From Comamonadaceae bacterium (GTDB taxonomy: Bacteria > Pseudomonadota > Gammaproteobacteria > Burkholderiales > Burkholderiaceae_C), in the NCBI GenBank assembly GCA_947374705.1, contig CANCDA010000122.1:1-7484 (forward strand): DNA of 7,484 nt. The letters are read 5' to 3'. Shown here piece after piece: positions 1 through 5,911 of the stretch (within the stretch, counting starts at the first letter, position 1; each line of letters begins with the position of its first letter). The notes beneath the pieces were generated by a model. That model was not told the DNA's origin. It worked only from the letters and a program-made list of their open reading frames with translations, and made no database searches. The position numbers and the translations under genes are program-made.

Positions 1-215
1 CGAAAGCTCATGCGCGACTCGATGCGCGGGCGCACCTCAGCGGCGTATTCGGCCCCCGCCTGTAGTGTTGCCGCGCCCATGGTCAGCACCTTGACGGCAC
101 GTACGGGTTCTTGCGGTGGGGCGGATTTGGAGCAGGCACTCAACAAAGCGACCCCGACAAAGGCGAAGGTGAGCGCTAAACGGCGGGGGGCGGGGCGGTG
201 TTTTGAATGGGGCAT
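1..215 (-). CDS. RND efflux periplasmic adaptor (membrane fusion) lipoprotein, N-terminal part
   Basis: Incomplete: starts with ATG at 215-213 and leaves the window at base 1, giving 71 codons plus two bases. The product starts with a basic n-region (PHSKHRPAPRR), a hydrophobic stretch at residues 13-25 and a lipobox LSAC with Cys28, so it should be a signal-peptidase II lipoprotein. After the Cys comes a short Pro/Ser linker and then VRAVKVLTMGAATLQAGAEY, which resembles the first strand of AcrA/MexA-type adaptors (HlyD/MFP family). Such proteins bridge an inner-membrane RND pump and an outer-membrane channel; pump and channel genes would lie beyond the left edge. The start is the only ATG/GTG/TTG in this frame after an upstream in-frame stop near 295, but no good Shine-Dalgarno precedes it. 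Family assignment is inferred from the N-terminus only; the substrate is unknown. Confidence 0.75.
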   Translation of the reverse strand, partial: MPHSKHRPAPRRLALTFAFVGVALLSACSKSAPPQEPVRAVKVLTMGAATLQAGAEYAAEVRPRIESRMSF

Positions 216-259
216 GGTGTGTTGATTGTGTCGCGAAAAATGCTGCCAAACGCCTTCAT
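176..259 (-). CDS. Possible 27-residue leader ORF overlapping the adaptor gene start
   Basis: A short ORF beginning MKAFGSIFRDT starts at ATG 259-257 and ends at TAG 178-176, in a different frame from the efflux adaptor, whose ATG (215) lies inside it. It has the strongest ribosome binding site in this intergenic region: GGAGG at 271-267 with a 7-nt spacer. The adaptor start itself has no comparable site. It could be a translated leader that delivers ribosomes to the adaptor start, a remnant of an older start joined by a frameshift, or chance. The peptide has no recognisable domain. Its last residues read through the GC-rich start of the adaptor, so only the first half looks protein-like. Confidence 0.3.
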   Translation of the reverse strand: MKAFGSIFRDTINTPCPIQNTAPPPAV

Positions 260-282
260 AGTCAAACCTCCACGGAACTCGA

Positions 283-294
283 TTGACAGGTCAA
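283..294. promoter_or_regulatory. TTGAC-AG-GTCAA dyad upstream of the efflux adaptor
   Basis: A perfect 5+2+5 inverted repeat sits 12 nt upstream of the GGAGG motif and about 67 nt upstream of the adaptor ATG. Short dyads of this kind are common binding sites of TetR- or MarR-type repressors, which often control RND pumps, but no regulator gene is in the window. A 10-bp palindrome can occur by chance. The plus-strand TTGACA it contains could also be read as a -35 box. Confidence 0.25.
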
Positions 295-300
295 CGGCGC

Positions 301-330
301 ATTTTGTTTCAAAGTACGTCCATTCGCCAA
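301..330 (-). promoter_or_regulatory. Weak candidate promoter for the efflux adaptor
   Basis: On the minus strand TTGGCG (330-325) and CAAAAT (306-301), 18 nt apart, each match the sigma-70 boxes at 4 of 6 positions. Transcription from here would begin just before the TTGAC/GTCAA dyad and include the leader ORF. The -35 lies a few bases past the toxin stop codon. This is a by-eye match and could be chance. Confidence 0.2.
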
Positions 331-338
331 AAGTCGCT

Positions 339-623
339 TCAACCCGCGACAGGCGGCCACTGGCGCGCCGTGTGAACCAAGGCCAACAGCCACACCGTTT
401 CGCCGTTGACTTCGTACACGAGCCGGTAGCTCTCGTGGGGAAACAGTTCTCGGGTGCCCTGAATCTTCCCCGTACGACCTAGCTTGGGATGAGCAAGCAG
501 CCGAGCGGCAGCGTCGCTGAACAGTTCGTCCATCCGGGCCGCTGCATTGGGATTGTTGGCTGCGATGTAGTCCCAAATATCAACGCGATCCTGTAGCGCT
601 TGGGGCGTCCAAATGACCCTCAC
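339..623 (-). CDS. Type II toxin, RelE/ParE family
   Basis: The 94-residue product has the length and pattern of RelE/ParE-superfamily toxins: an N-terminal strand (MRVIWTPQA), helices at about 8-23 and 27-45, the HPKLGR loop at 45-50, the strand pair RELFPHESYRLVYEV around 58-72, and the C-terminal HTARQWP motif at 84-90 typical of the ParE/YacB-like branch. RelE members cut mRNA on the ribosome and ParE members poison DNA gyrase; sequence alone does not say which applies here. The start is a GTG at 623-621 whose last bases overlap the antitoxin TGA (GTGA, 4-nt overlap), so it should be translated by coupling at a lower rate than the antitoxin. No own ribosome binding site is evident. All key C-terminal residues are present, so it looks intact. 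Confidence 0.88.
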   Translation of the reverse strand: MRVIWTPQALQDRVDIWDYIAANNPNAAARMDELFSDAAARLLAHPKLGRTGKIQGTRELFPHESYRLVYEVNGETVWLLALVHTARQWPPVAG

Positions 624-901
624 AAACGACCCGCCACAGCAGCGGCTCGCCGGGCAGAAAACTGGGCCTCGACCTCTTCATTGCCCGTACCGTTTCCCGC
701 GCGCATTGACGCTCTACCGGCCTCTACCTTTTGGCTCAGAAACTCGTCATATTCCCGCGCCTCACGCTGGCGCTGTACAAAATCGCGCATCAGCTCTCGG
801 ACGATTTGTGAAGCCGGTCGGTGGCTGGTTTGCGCCTCAGCCATGAACTCAGCGCGAAGATCGGGCTCAAGCTTCATCGTGAAAACAGCTTCTTTGGACA
901 T
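620..901 (-). CDS. Ribbon-helix-helix antitoxin partner of the RelE/ParE toxin
   Basis: The 93-residue product starts at ATG 901-899, supported by AGGGG with a 7-nt spacer. An in-frame extension up to 1042 is open, but its residues do not resemble the family and it would run through the palindromic operator. Residues 5-11 (AVFTMKL) form the likely DNA-contacting beta strand, followed by helices at about 13-26 and 29-47, the CopG/ParD/MetJ-type fold. Residues 48-93 form a charged, partly disordered tail that would wrap and neutralise the toxin. Antitoxin first, toxin second, with overlapping stop and start is the usual order. As a dimeric DNA-binding protein it probably represses its own operon through the palindrome just upstream. 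Confidence 0.85.
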   Translation of the reverse strand: MSKEAVFTMKLEPDLRAEFMAEAQTSHRPASQIVRELMRDFVQRQREAREYDEFLSQKVEAGRASMRAGNGTGNEEVEAQFSARRAAAVAGRL

Positions 902-915
902 GGTGCAACCCCTAG

Positions 916-953
916 AAAAGTACAGCCATAGTATATACAAATTCAGTACTTTT
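916..953. promoter_or_regulatory. Three-block palindromic operator of the toxin-antitoxin operon
   Basis: Reading the plus strand, AAAAGTAC (916-923), the self-complementary GTATATAC (931-938) and GTACTTTT (946-953) are separated by exactly 7 nt each. The outer blocks are exact reverse complements, and the centre of the middle block coincides with the centre of the outer pair (934.5), so the 38-bp element is symmetric apart from the spacers. A minus-strand TATACT (935-930), a good -10 box, lies in its centre; no strong -35 is seen. The antitoxin ATG is 15 nt downstream. The layout fits cooperative binding of ribbon-helix-helix dimers and autorepression. The plus-strand TTGACT at 953-958 touches one arm, so the hpnC side could also be affected. 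Confidence 0.6.
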
Positions 954-1050
954 TGACTGACACCACCCCTGCTGAGAATCTTCAGTAAGGCGACGATGCC
1001 CAACGCTCTGGGGCATTGAAACCCCCAAACCCTAAGCGACAATCTCCCCC

Positions 1051-1902
1051 GTGAACCCCTCCCCCACCCCTGCCCCCATCACCCATTACGAAAACTTCCC
1101 CGTAGCCTCATGGCTGTGCCCGCCGCGCCTGCGCGCACCGATAGCCGCCATCTACCACTTCGCCCGCACGGCCGACGACATTGCTGACGAGGGGGACGCC
1201 ACTGCGCAAGAGCGATTGAACGACTTGGCCGCGATGAAAGCCGACTTACAGGCCGCCGCGCAAAGTGTCGCAAGTAGCGGGCGCTGGCCCCACGTCTTTG
1301 CGCCCTTGCAGGCGATGATTCACGCCTTTGATCTGCCCGTGCCGCTGCTGGCTGATCTGCTGGACGCCTTCACGCAAGACACCCTCAAAACCCGTGACCA
1401 GACCGGCTACGCCAACCACACCGAGCTGCTGGACTACTGCCGCCGCTCCGCCAACCCGGTGGGCCGCTTGCTGCTGCACCTGTACGGTGTGACGGATGCA
1501 CAAGCTCTGCGCCGCAGCGACGACATTTGCACCGCGCTACAGCTCATCAACTTTTGGCAAGACCTGAGCGTGGACATCCCGCGTGGGCGCTACTACCTGC
1601 CCGAGCAAGATTGCGCCGCGCACGGCGTGAGCCGGGCCGACTTGCAGAGTCTGAAGCAAACCGAAGTCGCTACACATTTAATAGCTTCTAGCGCCCATTC
1701 TGCAAGGGCGTTGATGCTCAATGGCATTGAATTAGTGCACCAAATCCCAGGCCGCGCCGGTTGGGAGTTGCGACTGGTGGTGCAAGGCGGCCTGCGCATT
1801 TTGGACAAGATCGAAGCCGTGAACTACGCCACACTCCAACAGCGCCCCAAGCTCAGCGCATGGGATGCGCCGCTGATGCTGTGGCGTGCGATCTGGATGT
1901 GA
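1051..1902 (+). CDS. hpnC: Squalene/phytoene synthase family protein, HpnC-like
   Basis: The 283-residue product matches HpnC-type enzymes. It opens with HYENFPVASWLCPPRLRAPI (residues 12-31). The first Asp-rich motif DDIAD is at 42-46 (Mg-diphosphate binding), followed by YCRRSANPVGRL at 129-140, the second Asp-rich segment NFWQDLSVDIPRGRYYLP at 167-184, and GWELRLVVQGGLRILDKIEA at 238-256. HpnC is reported to turn presqualene diphosphate into hydroxysqualene, with HpnD before it and HpnE after it, feeding hopanoid synthesis. Neither partner is adjacent here: the next gene is convergent, 31 nt away. A phytoene-synthase role is therefore not excluded. The start is a GTG, the first start codon after an in-frame TAA at 1033; the Shine-Dalgarno is poor. 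Residues 205-224 are encoded by a hairpin-forming rare-codon stretch. Confidence 0.85.
   Translation: MNPSPTPAPITHYENFPVASWLCPPRLRAPIAAIYHFARTADDIADEGDATAQERLNDLAAMKADLQAAAQSVASSGRWPHVFAPLQAMIHAFDLPVPLLADLLDAFTQDTLKTRDQTGYANHTELLDYCRRSANPVGRLLLHLYGVTDAQALRRSDDICTALQLINFWQDLSVDIPRGRYYLPEQDCAAHGVSRADLQSLKQTEVATHLIASSAHSARALMLNGIELVHQIPGRAGWELRLVVQGGLRILDKIEAVNYATLQQRPKLSAWDAPLMLWRAIWM
1665..1723 (+). repeat. REP-like hairpin segment read in frame inside hpnC
   Basis: AGCGCCC (1690-1696) and GGGCGTT (1706-1712) form a 7-bp stem with one G-U pair around a 9-nt loop, and AGC (1683-1685) with GCT (1716-1718) can extend it after an internal loop. The stretch TAATAGCTTCTAGCGCCC resembles a small palindromic repeat I recall as common between genes of Comamonadaceae. 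The codons across it (TTA, ATA, TCT, AGG, TTG) are unusual for this GC-rich gene. It keeps the reading frame and falls in a helix that is variable in the family. Identity as a repeat rests on memory, not on a second copy in the window. Confidence 0.4.
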
Positions 1903-1933
1903 CGCACGGCATCCGAATGGGTTGGAGCCAGAA

Positions 1934-2842
1934 CTAATCCACTGCCCGCAGCGCTCGCTTGAGCGCCTCGCCCAGCTCCGGCTTGTGCGCAAAAGCATCT
2001 GTGGGGTTGCGGGCCTGCAAAATGTCCTCCAACCGGGTTTGCACTGCGCCTATGGCCTTGGGGTGGCTGTAGATGTAGAACTGGTTTGCGGCTACGGCGT
2101 CAAACACTTTTTGTGCAACTTCGGCAGCAGACACTTTGCCTGAGCCCACGGCCTTGTCCAGCGTGGATTGACCCACGCGTTGGCTCAAGCTGGCGCTGTC
2201 AATGGCCAACTCGGCGGGGCGATTGCGCTCGCTTTGGTGGATGCCGGTGGGCACGAAGTAAGGGCACAACACCGAGGCGCTGATCTGGTCGGTGACCAGG
2301 GCCAGGTCTTGGTAAAGCGTTTCGGTGAGACTGACGACGGCGTGCTTGCTCACGTTGTAGATGCCCATATTGGGCGGGTTGAGCAGCCCGGCCATGCTGG
2401 CGGTGTTGACGATGTGGCCCTGCCACAAAGGGTCTTGACGCGCGGCCTGCAGCATCATGGGAGTGAAGCAGCGCACGCCGTGCACCACGCCCATGAGGTT
2501 GACGCCCAGCACCCACTGCCAGTCTTGCGCCGTGCTTTCCCAGATCAAGCCGCCTGCGGCCACGCCTGCGTTGTTGAAGACGAAGTGGGGTGCGCCGAAA
2601 CGCGCTTGAACGCGCCGTGCGAGTTGCTCCATTTGCGCCGCGTCTGACACGTCCACTTGCAGGGCCATGGCTTCAACGCCTACGGCTTCTAGCGCTGTGG
2701 CCACCCGGTTCAACGCGTCTAGCTGCACGTCCACCAGTACCAGCTTCATGCCCAAGCGCGCAGCGATGCGCGCGCATTCCAGGCCCAAGCCAGAGGCTGC
2801 GCCCGTCAGCACGGCGGTTTTGTTTTTGAAGTCACTCAGCAT
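1934..2842 (-). CDS. SDR family NAD(P)-dependent oxidoreductase
   Basis: A classical short-chain dehydrogenase of 302 residues. It has the cofactor motif TGAASGLG at 13-20, NNAG at 90-93, and the catalytic Ser149, Tyr162 and Lys166 (YNVSK). Asp38 at the end of the second strand suggests NAD(H) rather than NADP(H). The C-terminal 50-60 residues go beyond the usual 250-residue SDR length and probably cover the active site. I chose ATG 2842-2840 (MLSDFKNKTAVLTG) because it fits the family; an upstream in-frame start near 2878 would overlap the preceding reductase gene. The ribosome binding site is weak, and the gap to that gene is 28 nt, so it is probably the last gene of the minus-strand operon. 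The substrate is unknown, presumably a hydroxyacyl or alcohol compound. Confidence 0.88.
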   Translation of the reverse strand: MLSDFKNKTAVLTGAASGLGLECARIAARLGMKLVLVDVQLDALNRVATALEAVGVEAMALQVDVSDAAQMEQLARRVQARFGAPHFVFNNAGVAAGGLIWESTAQDWQWVLGVNLMGVVHGVRCFTPMMLQAARQDPLWQGHIVNTASMAGLLNPPNMGIYNVSKHAVVSLTETLYQDLALVTDQISASVLCPYFVPTGIHQSERNRPAELAIDSASLSQRVGQSTLDKAVGSGKVSAAEVAQKVFDAVAANQFYIYSHPKAIGAVQTRLEDILQARNPTDAFAHKPELGEALKRALRAVD

Positions 2843-2870
2843 GGAAAAGCCCTGTGCACTTTGCGTCAAC

Positions 2871-3887
2871 TCACACAAGCTTGACCAGTTGCTTGCCGAA
2901 GTTCTTGCCCTTGAGCAAACCCAGAAAGGCTTCGGGCGCGGCGGCGATGCCTTGGGCGATGGTTTCGCGTGGATGGAGCTTGCCGGTGGTCACCAGCGCG
3001 CCCAATTCTTTGAGCGCCTCGGGCCACACTTCCATGTGCTCGCTGACGATGAAGCCCTGCACTTTGAGGCGGTTCGTCAAGATCAGCGCGGGGTAGGCCA
3101 TGGGCAAAGGTGGGCCGTCGTAACCGGCAATCATCCCGCACACGGCGATGCGGCCAAAGGCGTTCAGACGCAGCATGACGGCGTCCAGCACCAGGCCACC
3201 GACGTTCTCAAAATGACCGTCAATGCCATTGGGGCACGCGTCTTTCAGGGCTTGCGACAAGGACATGGCATCTTTGTGCAGCTTGTAATCCACACAGGCG
3301 TCAAAGCCCAGTTCATCCACCGCGTACTGGCATTTGTCTGGCCCGCCTGCAATGCCCACCACGCGGCAGCCGCGCGCCTTGGCCAGAGCGGCGTAGGCAC
3401 TGCCCACCGCACCGGTGGCCGCACTCACCGTGATGGTCTCGCCTGCCACGGGGGCGATGATTTTCACCAGACCGTACCAAGCCGTCACACCGGGCATGCC
3501 CACGGCCCCAAGGTAGTAGCTGAGCGGCACGTGGGTGGTAGCGACCTTGCGCAGCGCGCCGGGCTGCGCGGCATCAACCACGCTGTACGCCTGCCAGCCG
3601 CCCATGCCCACCACCGTGTCGCCCACGGCAAATTTGGGGTGCTCACTCTGCACCACTTCACCCGCCGTGCCGCCGATCATTACTTCGCCCAGCGGCTGCG
3701 GGGCGGCGTAGCTCTTACCCGCGTTCATGCGGCCACGCATGTAGGGGTCTAGGCTCAAGTAGTGGTGGCGCACCAGTACCTGACCGTTTTGGAGAGCTGG
3801 GGTTTCACGCTGGATGAGCTTGAAGTTGGCCACGCTGGCTGCACCCGTGGGGCGTGTGTCCAGCAAAATTTGGGTGTTGATGGGCAT
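2871..3887 (-). CDS. Zinc-free MDR NADP-dependent oxidoreductase, CurA / leukotriene B4 12-hydroxydehydrogenase-like
   Basis: The 338-residue product belongs to the medium-chain dehydrogenase/reductase superfamily branch that lacks zinc ligands. Diagnostic segments are LSLDPYMRGRM at 44-54, GMPGVTAWYGL at 130-140 and the nucleotide-binding loop AATGAVGS at 156-163, followed by a Rossmann fold. Relatives reduce the double bond of alpha,beta-unsaturated ketones, aldehydes or related compounds with NADPH. The ATG at 3887-3885 is preceded by AAGGT 4 nt upstream, a good ribosome binding site. It lies 39 nt after the thioesterase gene and 28 nt before the SDR gene, in one transcriptional direction. 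In this operon it may act on an unsaturated intermediate; the natural substrate is not inferable. Confidence 0.9.
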   Translation of the reverse strand: MPINTQILLDTRPTGAASVANFKLIQRETPALQNGQVLVRHHYLSLDPYMRGRMNAGKSYAAPQPLGEVMIGGTAGEVVQSEHPKFAVGDTVVGMGGWQAYSVVDAAQPGALRKVATTHVPLSYYLGAVGMPGVTAWYGLVKIIAPVAGETITVSAATGAVGSAYAALAKARGCRVVGIAGGPDKCQYAVDELGFDACVDYKLHKDAMSLSQALKDACPNGIDGHFENVGGLVLDAVMLRLNAFGRIAVCGMIAGYDGPPLPMAYPALILTNRLKVQGFIVSEHMEVWPEALKELGALVTTGKLHPRETIAQGIAAAPEAFLGLLKGKNFGKQLVKLV

Positions 3888-3926
3888 GGTGACCTTACGT
3901 GTTGAAGGGCGCTAAGTCCTTGGAGA

Positions 3927-4355
3927 TCAGTCCGTGGAAATCACGTTCAAAGGGTTGCTGCTTTGTGGCCCCGTGGGCAGGCGCTTGACGTACTTGAACG
4001 TGCCGGTGGCATGGGCACACGCACGCCCCTGCGCATCAAAAATCGTGCCCTCAGTAAACGCCATGGACTTGGTGCGGTGGATCAAACGGCCTTTGCCGGT
4101 GAGCGGGCCGCGTGCGGCTTGCATGAAGCTGGTTTTCATCTCGATGGTGACCACGCCCATGTCCGGGTCCACACTGCGTGCCGCTGTGGCCATGGTCACG
4201 TCCAGCAGGGTCATGCTGGCCCCGCCGTGGGTGACTTCAAAGGAGTTGAGGTGCTCAGGTTTGGGCGTGTAGCTGATCTCGGAATGCCCACCCTCAAAAA
4301 GCGTCAGCTCAAAACCCAAATGGGTGACAAAGGGAATTTCTACACCAAAACTCAT
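3927..4355 (-). CDS. PaaI family hotdog-fold thioesterase
   Basis: The 142-residue product is a single hotdog domain of normal length. The central-helix motif reads HGGASMTLLDVTMATAA (43-59), with HGG at 43-45 and Asp52 in the position where PaaI/YbgC-type enzymes carry the catalytic acid; Asn37 precedes it. Strands follow at about 67-79, 84-92 and 98-108. Such enzymes hydrolyse acyl-CoA thioesters in the cytoplasm, releasing CoA from products or dead-end intermediates. ATG 4355-4353 has AAGGA with a 5-nt spacer. It follows the SDR stop codon by only 10 nt, so the two genes are almost certainly cotranscribed and coupled. Acyl preference (aryl, hydroxyaryl or aliphatic) cannot be read here. 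Confidence 0.88.
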   Translation of the reverse strand: MSFGVEIPFVTHLGFELTLFEGGHSEISYTPKPEHLNSFEVTHGGASMTLLDVTMATAARSVDPDMGVVTIEMKTSFMQAARGPLTGKGRLIHRTKSMAFTEGTIFDAQGRACAHATGTFKYVKRLPTGPQSSNPLNVISTD

Positions 4356-4365
4356 TTCAATCCTT

Positions 4366-5157
4366 TCATGCTGATCCTTTCACGCTGCTCACGCCGCCAT
4401 CCACCGCGATGGCCTGGCCTGTGATGTGCTTGCCTGCGTCCGATGCCAGCAACACGCACAGGCCTTTGAGGTCTTCATCATCACCCAAGCGCTTCAAGGG
4501 CGCGTGCGCAGCCAGCTTGTCCGCCCCGCGAGATTTAAGCGTGCCTGCTGTCATCTTGCTGGGGAAAAAGCCGGGGCAAATGGCGTTGACGTTGATGTTG
4601 TACTTGCCCCATTCACCACACAGTGCGCGGGTGAAGTTGATGACCGCTGCCTTGGAGGTGTTGTAGGCAATGGTATTCATCTCGGGTGCGTTACCCGCCA
4701 GGCCGGCGATAGAGGCGATGTTGATGATGCGGCCAGTCCGTCGGGGAATCATGCTCTTCTTACCCACCGCCTGGCACAGGATGAAGTAGCCCCGGATGTT
4801 GACGTTCATCACCTTGTCCCAGGCCGCCAGCGGGTAGTCCTCGGCCGGTGCGCCCCAGGCCGCGCCCGCGTTGTTGACCAGAATGTCCACGTCGCCCATG
4901 CGTTGCAGGGTCTCGTCCACAAGATGGTGAATGTCGCCCTCTTGGGCGCAGTCTGCGGCCGTCCAGCGGGCGTCAATGCCTGCGGCTTGCAGCTCGGCCA
5001 CGGCCTGCGCCAGTTCATCGGCCTTGCGGGCGCTGAGCATGATGCGTGCCCCAGCCTCACCCAGCGCATGGGCCATTTGCAAGCCCAGGCCGCGAGAGCC
5101 ACCGGTGATCAGAGCGGTTTTTCCTGTGAGGTCGAAGAGTTGTTGAATCGTTCTCAT
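4366..5157 (-). CDS. SDR family oxidoreductase (probably NADP-dependent)
   Basis: A 263-residue classical SDR with TGGSRGLG at 18-25, NNAG at 95-98, Ser149, Tyr165 and Lys169 (YNTSK) and the C-terminal GQAIAVDGG typical of 3-oxoacyl-reductase or gluconate-5-dehydrogenase-like members. Arg44 after the second strand (LSARK) points to NADP(H). The start chosen is ATG 5157-5155 (MRTIQQLFDL), which fits the family. A TTG further up at 5175 would place it inside the endonuclease gene. The ATG comes one base after the endonuclease stop (TAGGATG), so there is no room for a normally spaced ribosome binding site outside the endonuclease gene, and translation probably relies on coupling. It is followed closely by the thioesterase gene. 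Confidence 0.88.
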   Translation of the reverse strand: MRTIQQLFDLTGKTALITGGSRGLGLQMAHALGEAGARIMLSARKADELAQAVAELQAAGIDARWTAADCAQEGDIHHLVDETLQRMGDVDILVNNAGAAWGAPAEDYPLAAWDKVMNVNIRGYFILCQAVGKKSMIPRRTGRIINIASIAGLAGNAPEMNTIAYNTSKAAVINFTRALCGEWGKYNINVNAICPGFFPSKMTAGTLKSRGADKLAAHAPLKRLGDDEDLKGLCVLLASDAGKHITGQAIAVDGGVSSVKGSA

Positions 5158-5158
5158 C

Positions 5159-5911
5159 CTATTTGGCTTTAACAAGCCGTCCTGAATTGAATTCCAACAA
5201 CTTATTCCAATCGATTACGCCGTCTGTTTGGCAATAGTCATGAATGAATACGCTACTGAATTGGTTGATGACTGCGGCATATTTCGCATCGAACTCTTCG
5301 GTACGGAGTTTGGCCTCAAAACCCAGAGGCTCCACAATTTGTTGATAAAAATCATCAGCGCCCGATACCAGTTCCCAGAAGTCTTGTCCGCAATACTTGA
5401 TGTAATCGCCTTTGTGAGGCTGCGACTCTTGTCCATAACAACAACCGTTCACAGCCTCGACGCTGACTTGGGTTCCTGCAATCCTTTTAGCCTGATTGAA
5501 GTTAGACACCATCCGCTTGATCTGCTGCGAGTTGCCCCAATTCGGCCCACTTTTAATGGAGACAATATAGCGCCTTGAATTGCGTTCAAACTCTAAATCA
5601 ATTCCTTCGGCATTTGATTTTTTTCCGCCATAGGCTTCGGCACATACGTGTATGGCAAGTGATTCCAGAAAATCACCAAAAATCGTTTCCTCTTTTGACG
5701 AGAGGTAGGCGTCCAACAGGCGTTTGATGAGGTCTGGAGCCGACTGGATGGCCTTGGCCTTAAACAGATATGGATTCTTGCGCTTTAGCAGGTCGCTTAA
5801 GCGGAGTTTGTTCAACCCTTCCAGTAATTTCCCGTGAAAACGGGGCGCAACATTACTCGTTACGTACTTTTTTGCTGATTCGATCAACTTTGTATTTTGC
5901 GGTTTTTTCAA
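5159..5911 (-). CDS. PmeII-like type II restriction endonuclease
   Basis: The 250-residue product resembles the PmeII-type family of type II endonucleases. Recognisable segments are KRKNPYLFKAKAI at 43-55, a helix with Glu83 in IFGDFLESLA (77-86), and the core GIDLEFERNSRRYIVSIKSGPNWGNS at 103-128 (hallmark residues Asp105, Lys120), then PLGFEAK near 195 and DWNKLLEFNSG at 234-244. Asp105 and Lys120 fit a PD-(D/E)xK nuclease centre in which Ser118 stands where the second acid is usual; Glu83 may supply it. The start is TTG at 5911-5909, supported by AAGGAG 6 nt upstream; no ATG exists near the N-terminus. It overlaps the methyltransferase end by 59 nt. Base composition is low (23 G/C of 60 at 5161-5220). 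The recognition sequence is unknown. I am confident in the family, less in exact catalytic roles. Confidence 0.85.
   Translation of the reverse strand: MKKPQNTKLIESAKKYVTSNVAPRFHGKLLEGLNKLRLSDLLKRKNPYLFKAKAIQSAPDLIKRLLDAYLSSKEETIFGDFLESLAIHVCAEAYGGKKSNAEGIDLEFERNSRRYIVSIKSGPNWGNSQQIKRMVSNFNQAKRIAGTQVSVEAVNGCCYGQESQPHKGDYIKYCGQDFWELVSGADDFYQQIVEPLGFEAKLRTEEFDAKYAAVINQFSSVFIHDYCQTDGVIDWNKLLEFNSGRLVKAK

Noticed and set aside
996..1016. ATGCCC/GGGCAT hairpin with a 9-nt loop between the antitoxin and hpnC
   Set aside because: Six-base stem without a T run on either strand; not enough for a terminator, and its role is unclear.
902..1042. 47-residue N-terminal extension of the antitoxin frame
   Set aside because: It crosses the operator and the -10 box, its residues do not look like the family, and the start at 901 has a proper ribosome binding site.
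1908..1929. Possible bidirectional terminator between the convergent hpnC and SDR genes
   Set aside because: Only GGC-TCC/GGA-GCC pairing with a bulge and no T tract; too weak to call.
2667..3752. Long plus-strand open frame of 361 codons opposite the SDR and MDR genes
   Set aside because: Antisense shadow of GC-rich coding DNA; rich in His, Gly and Arg with no recognisable domain, while the minus-strand genes carry full family motifs.
4426..5172. 248-codon plus-strand open frame opposite the NADP-type SDR
   Set aside because: Antisense shadow of the SDR gene, without motifs or a plausible ribosome binding site.
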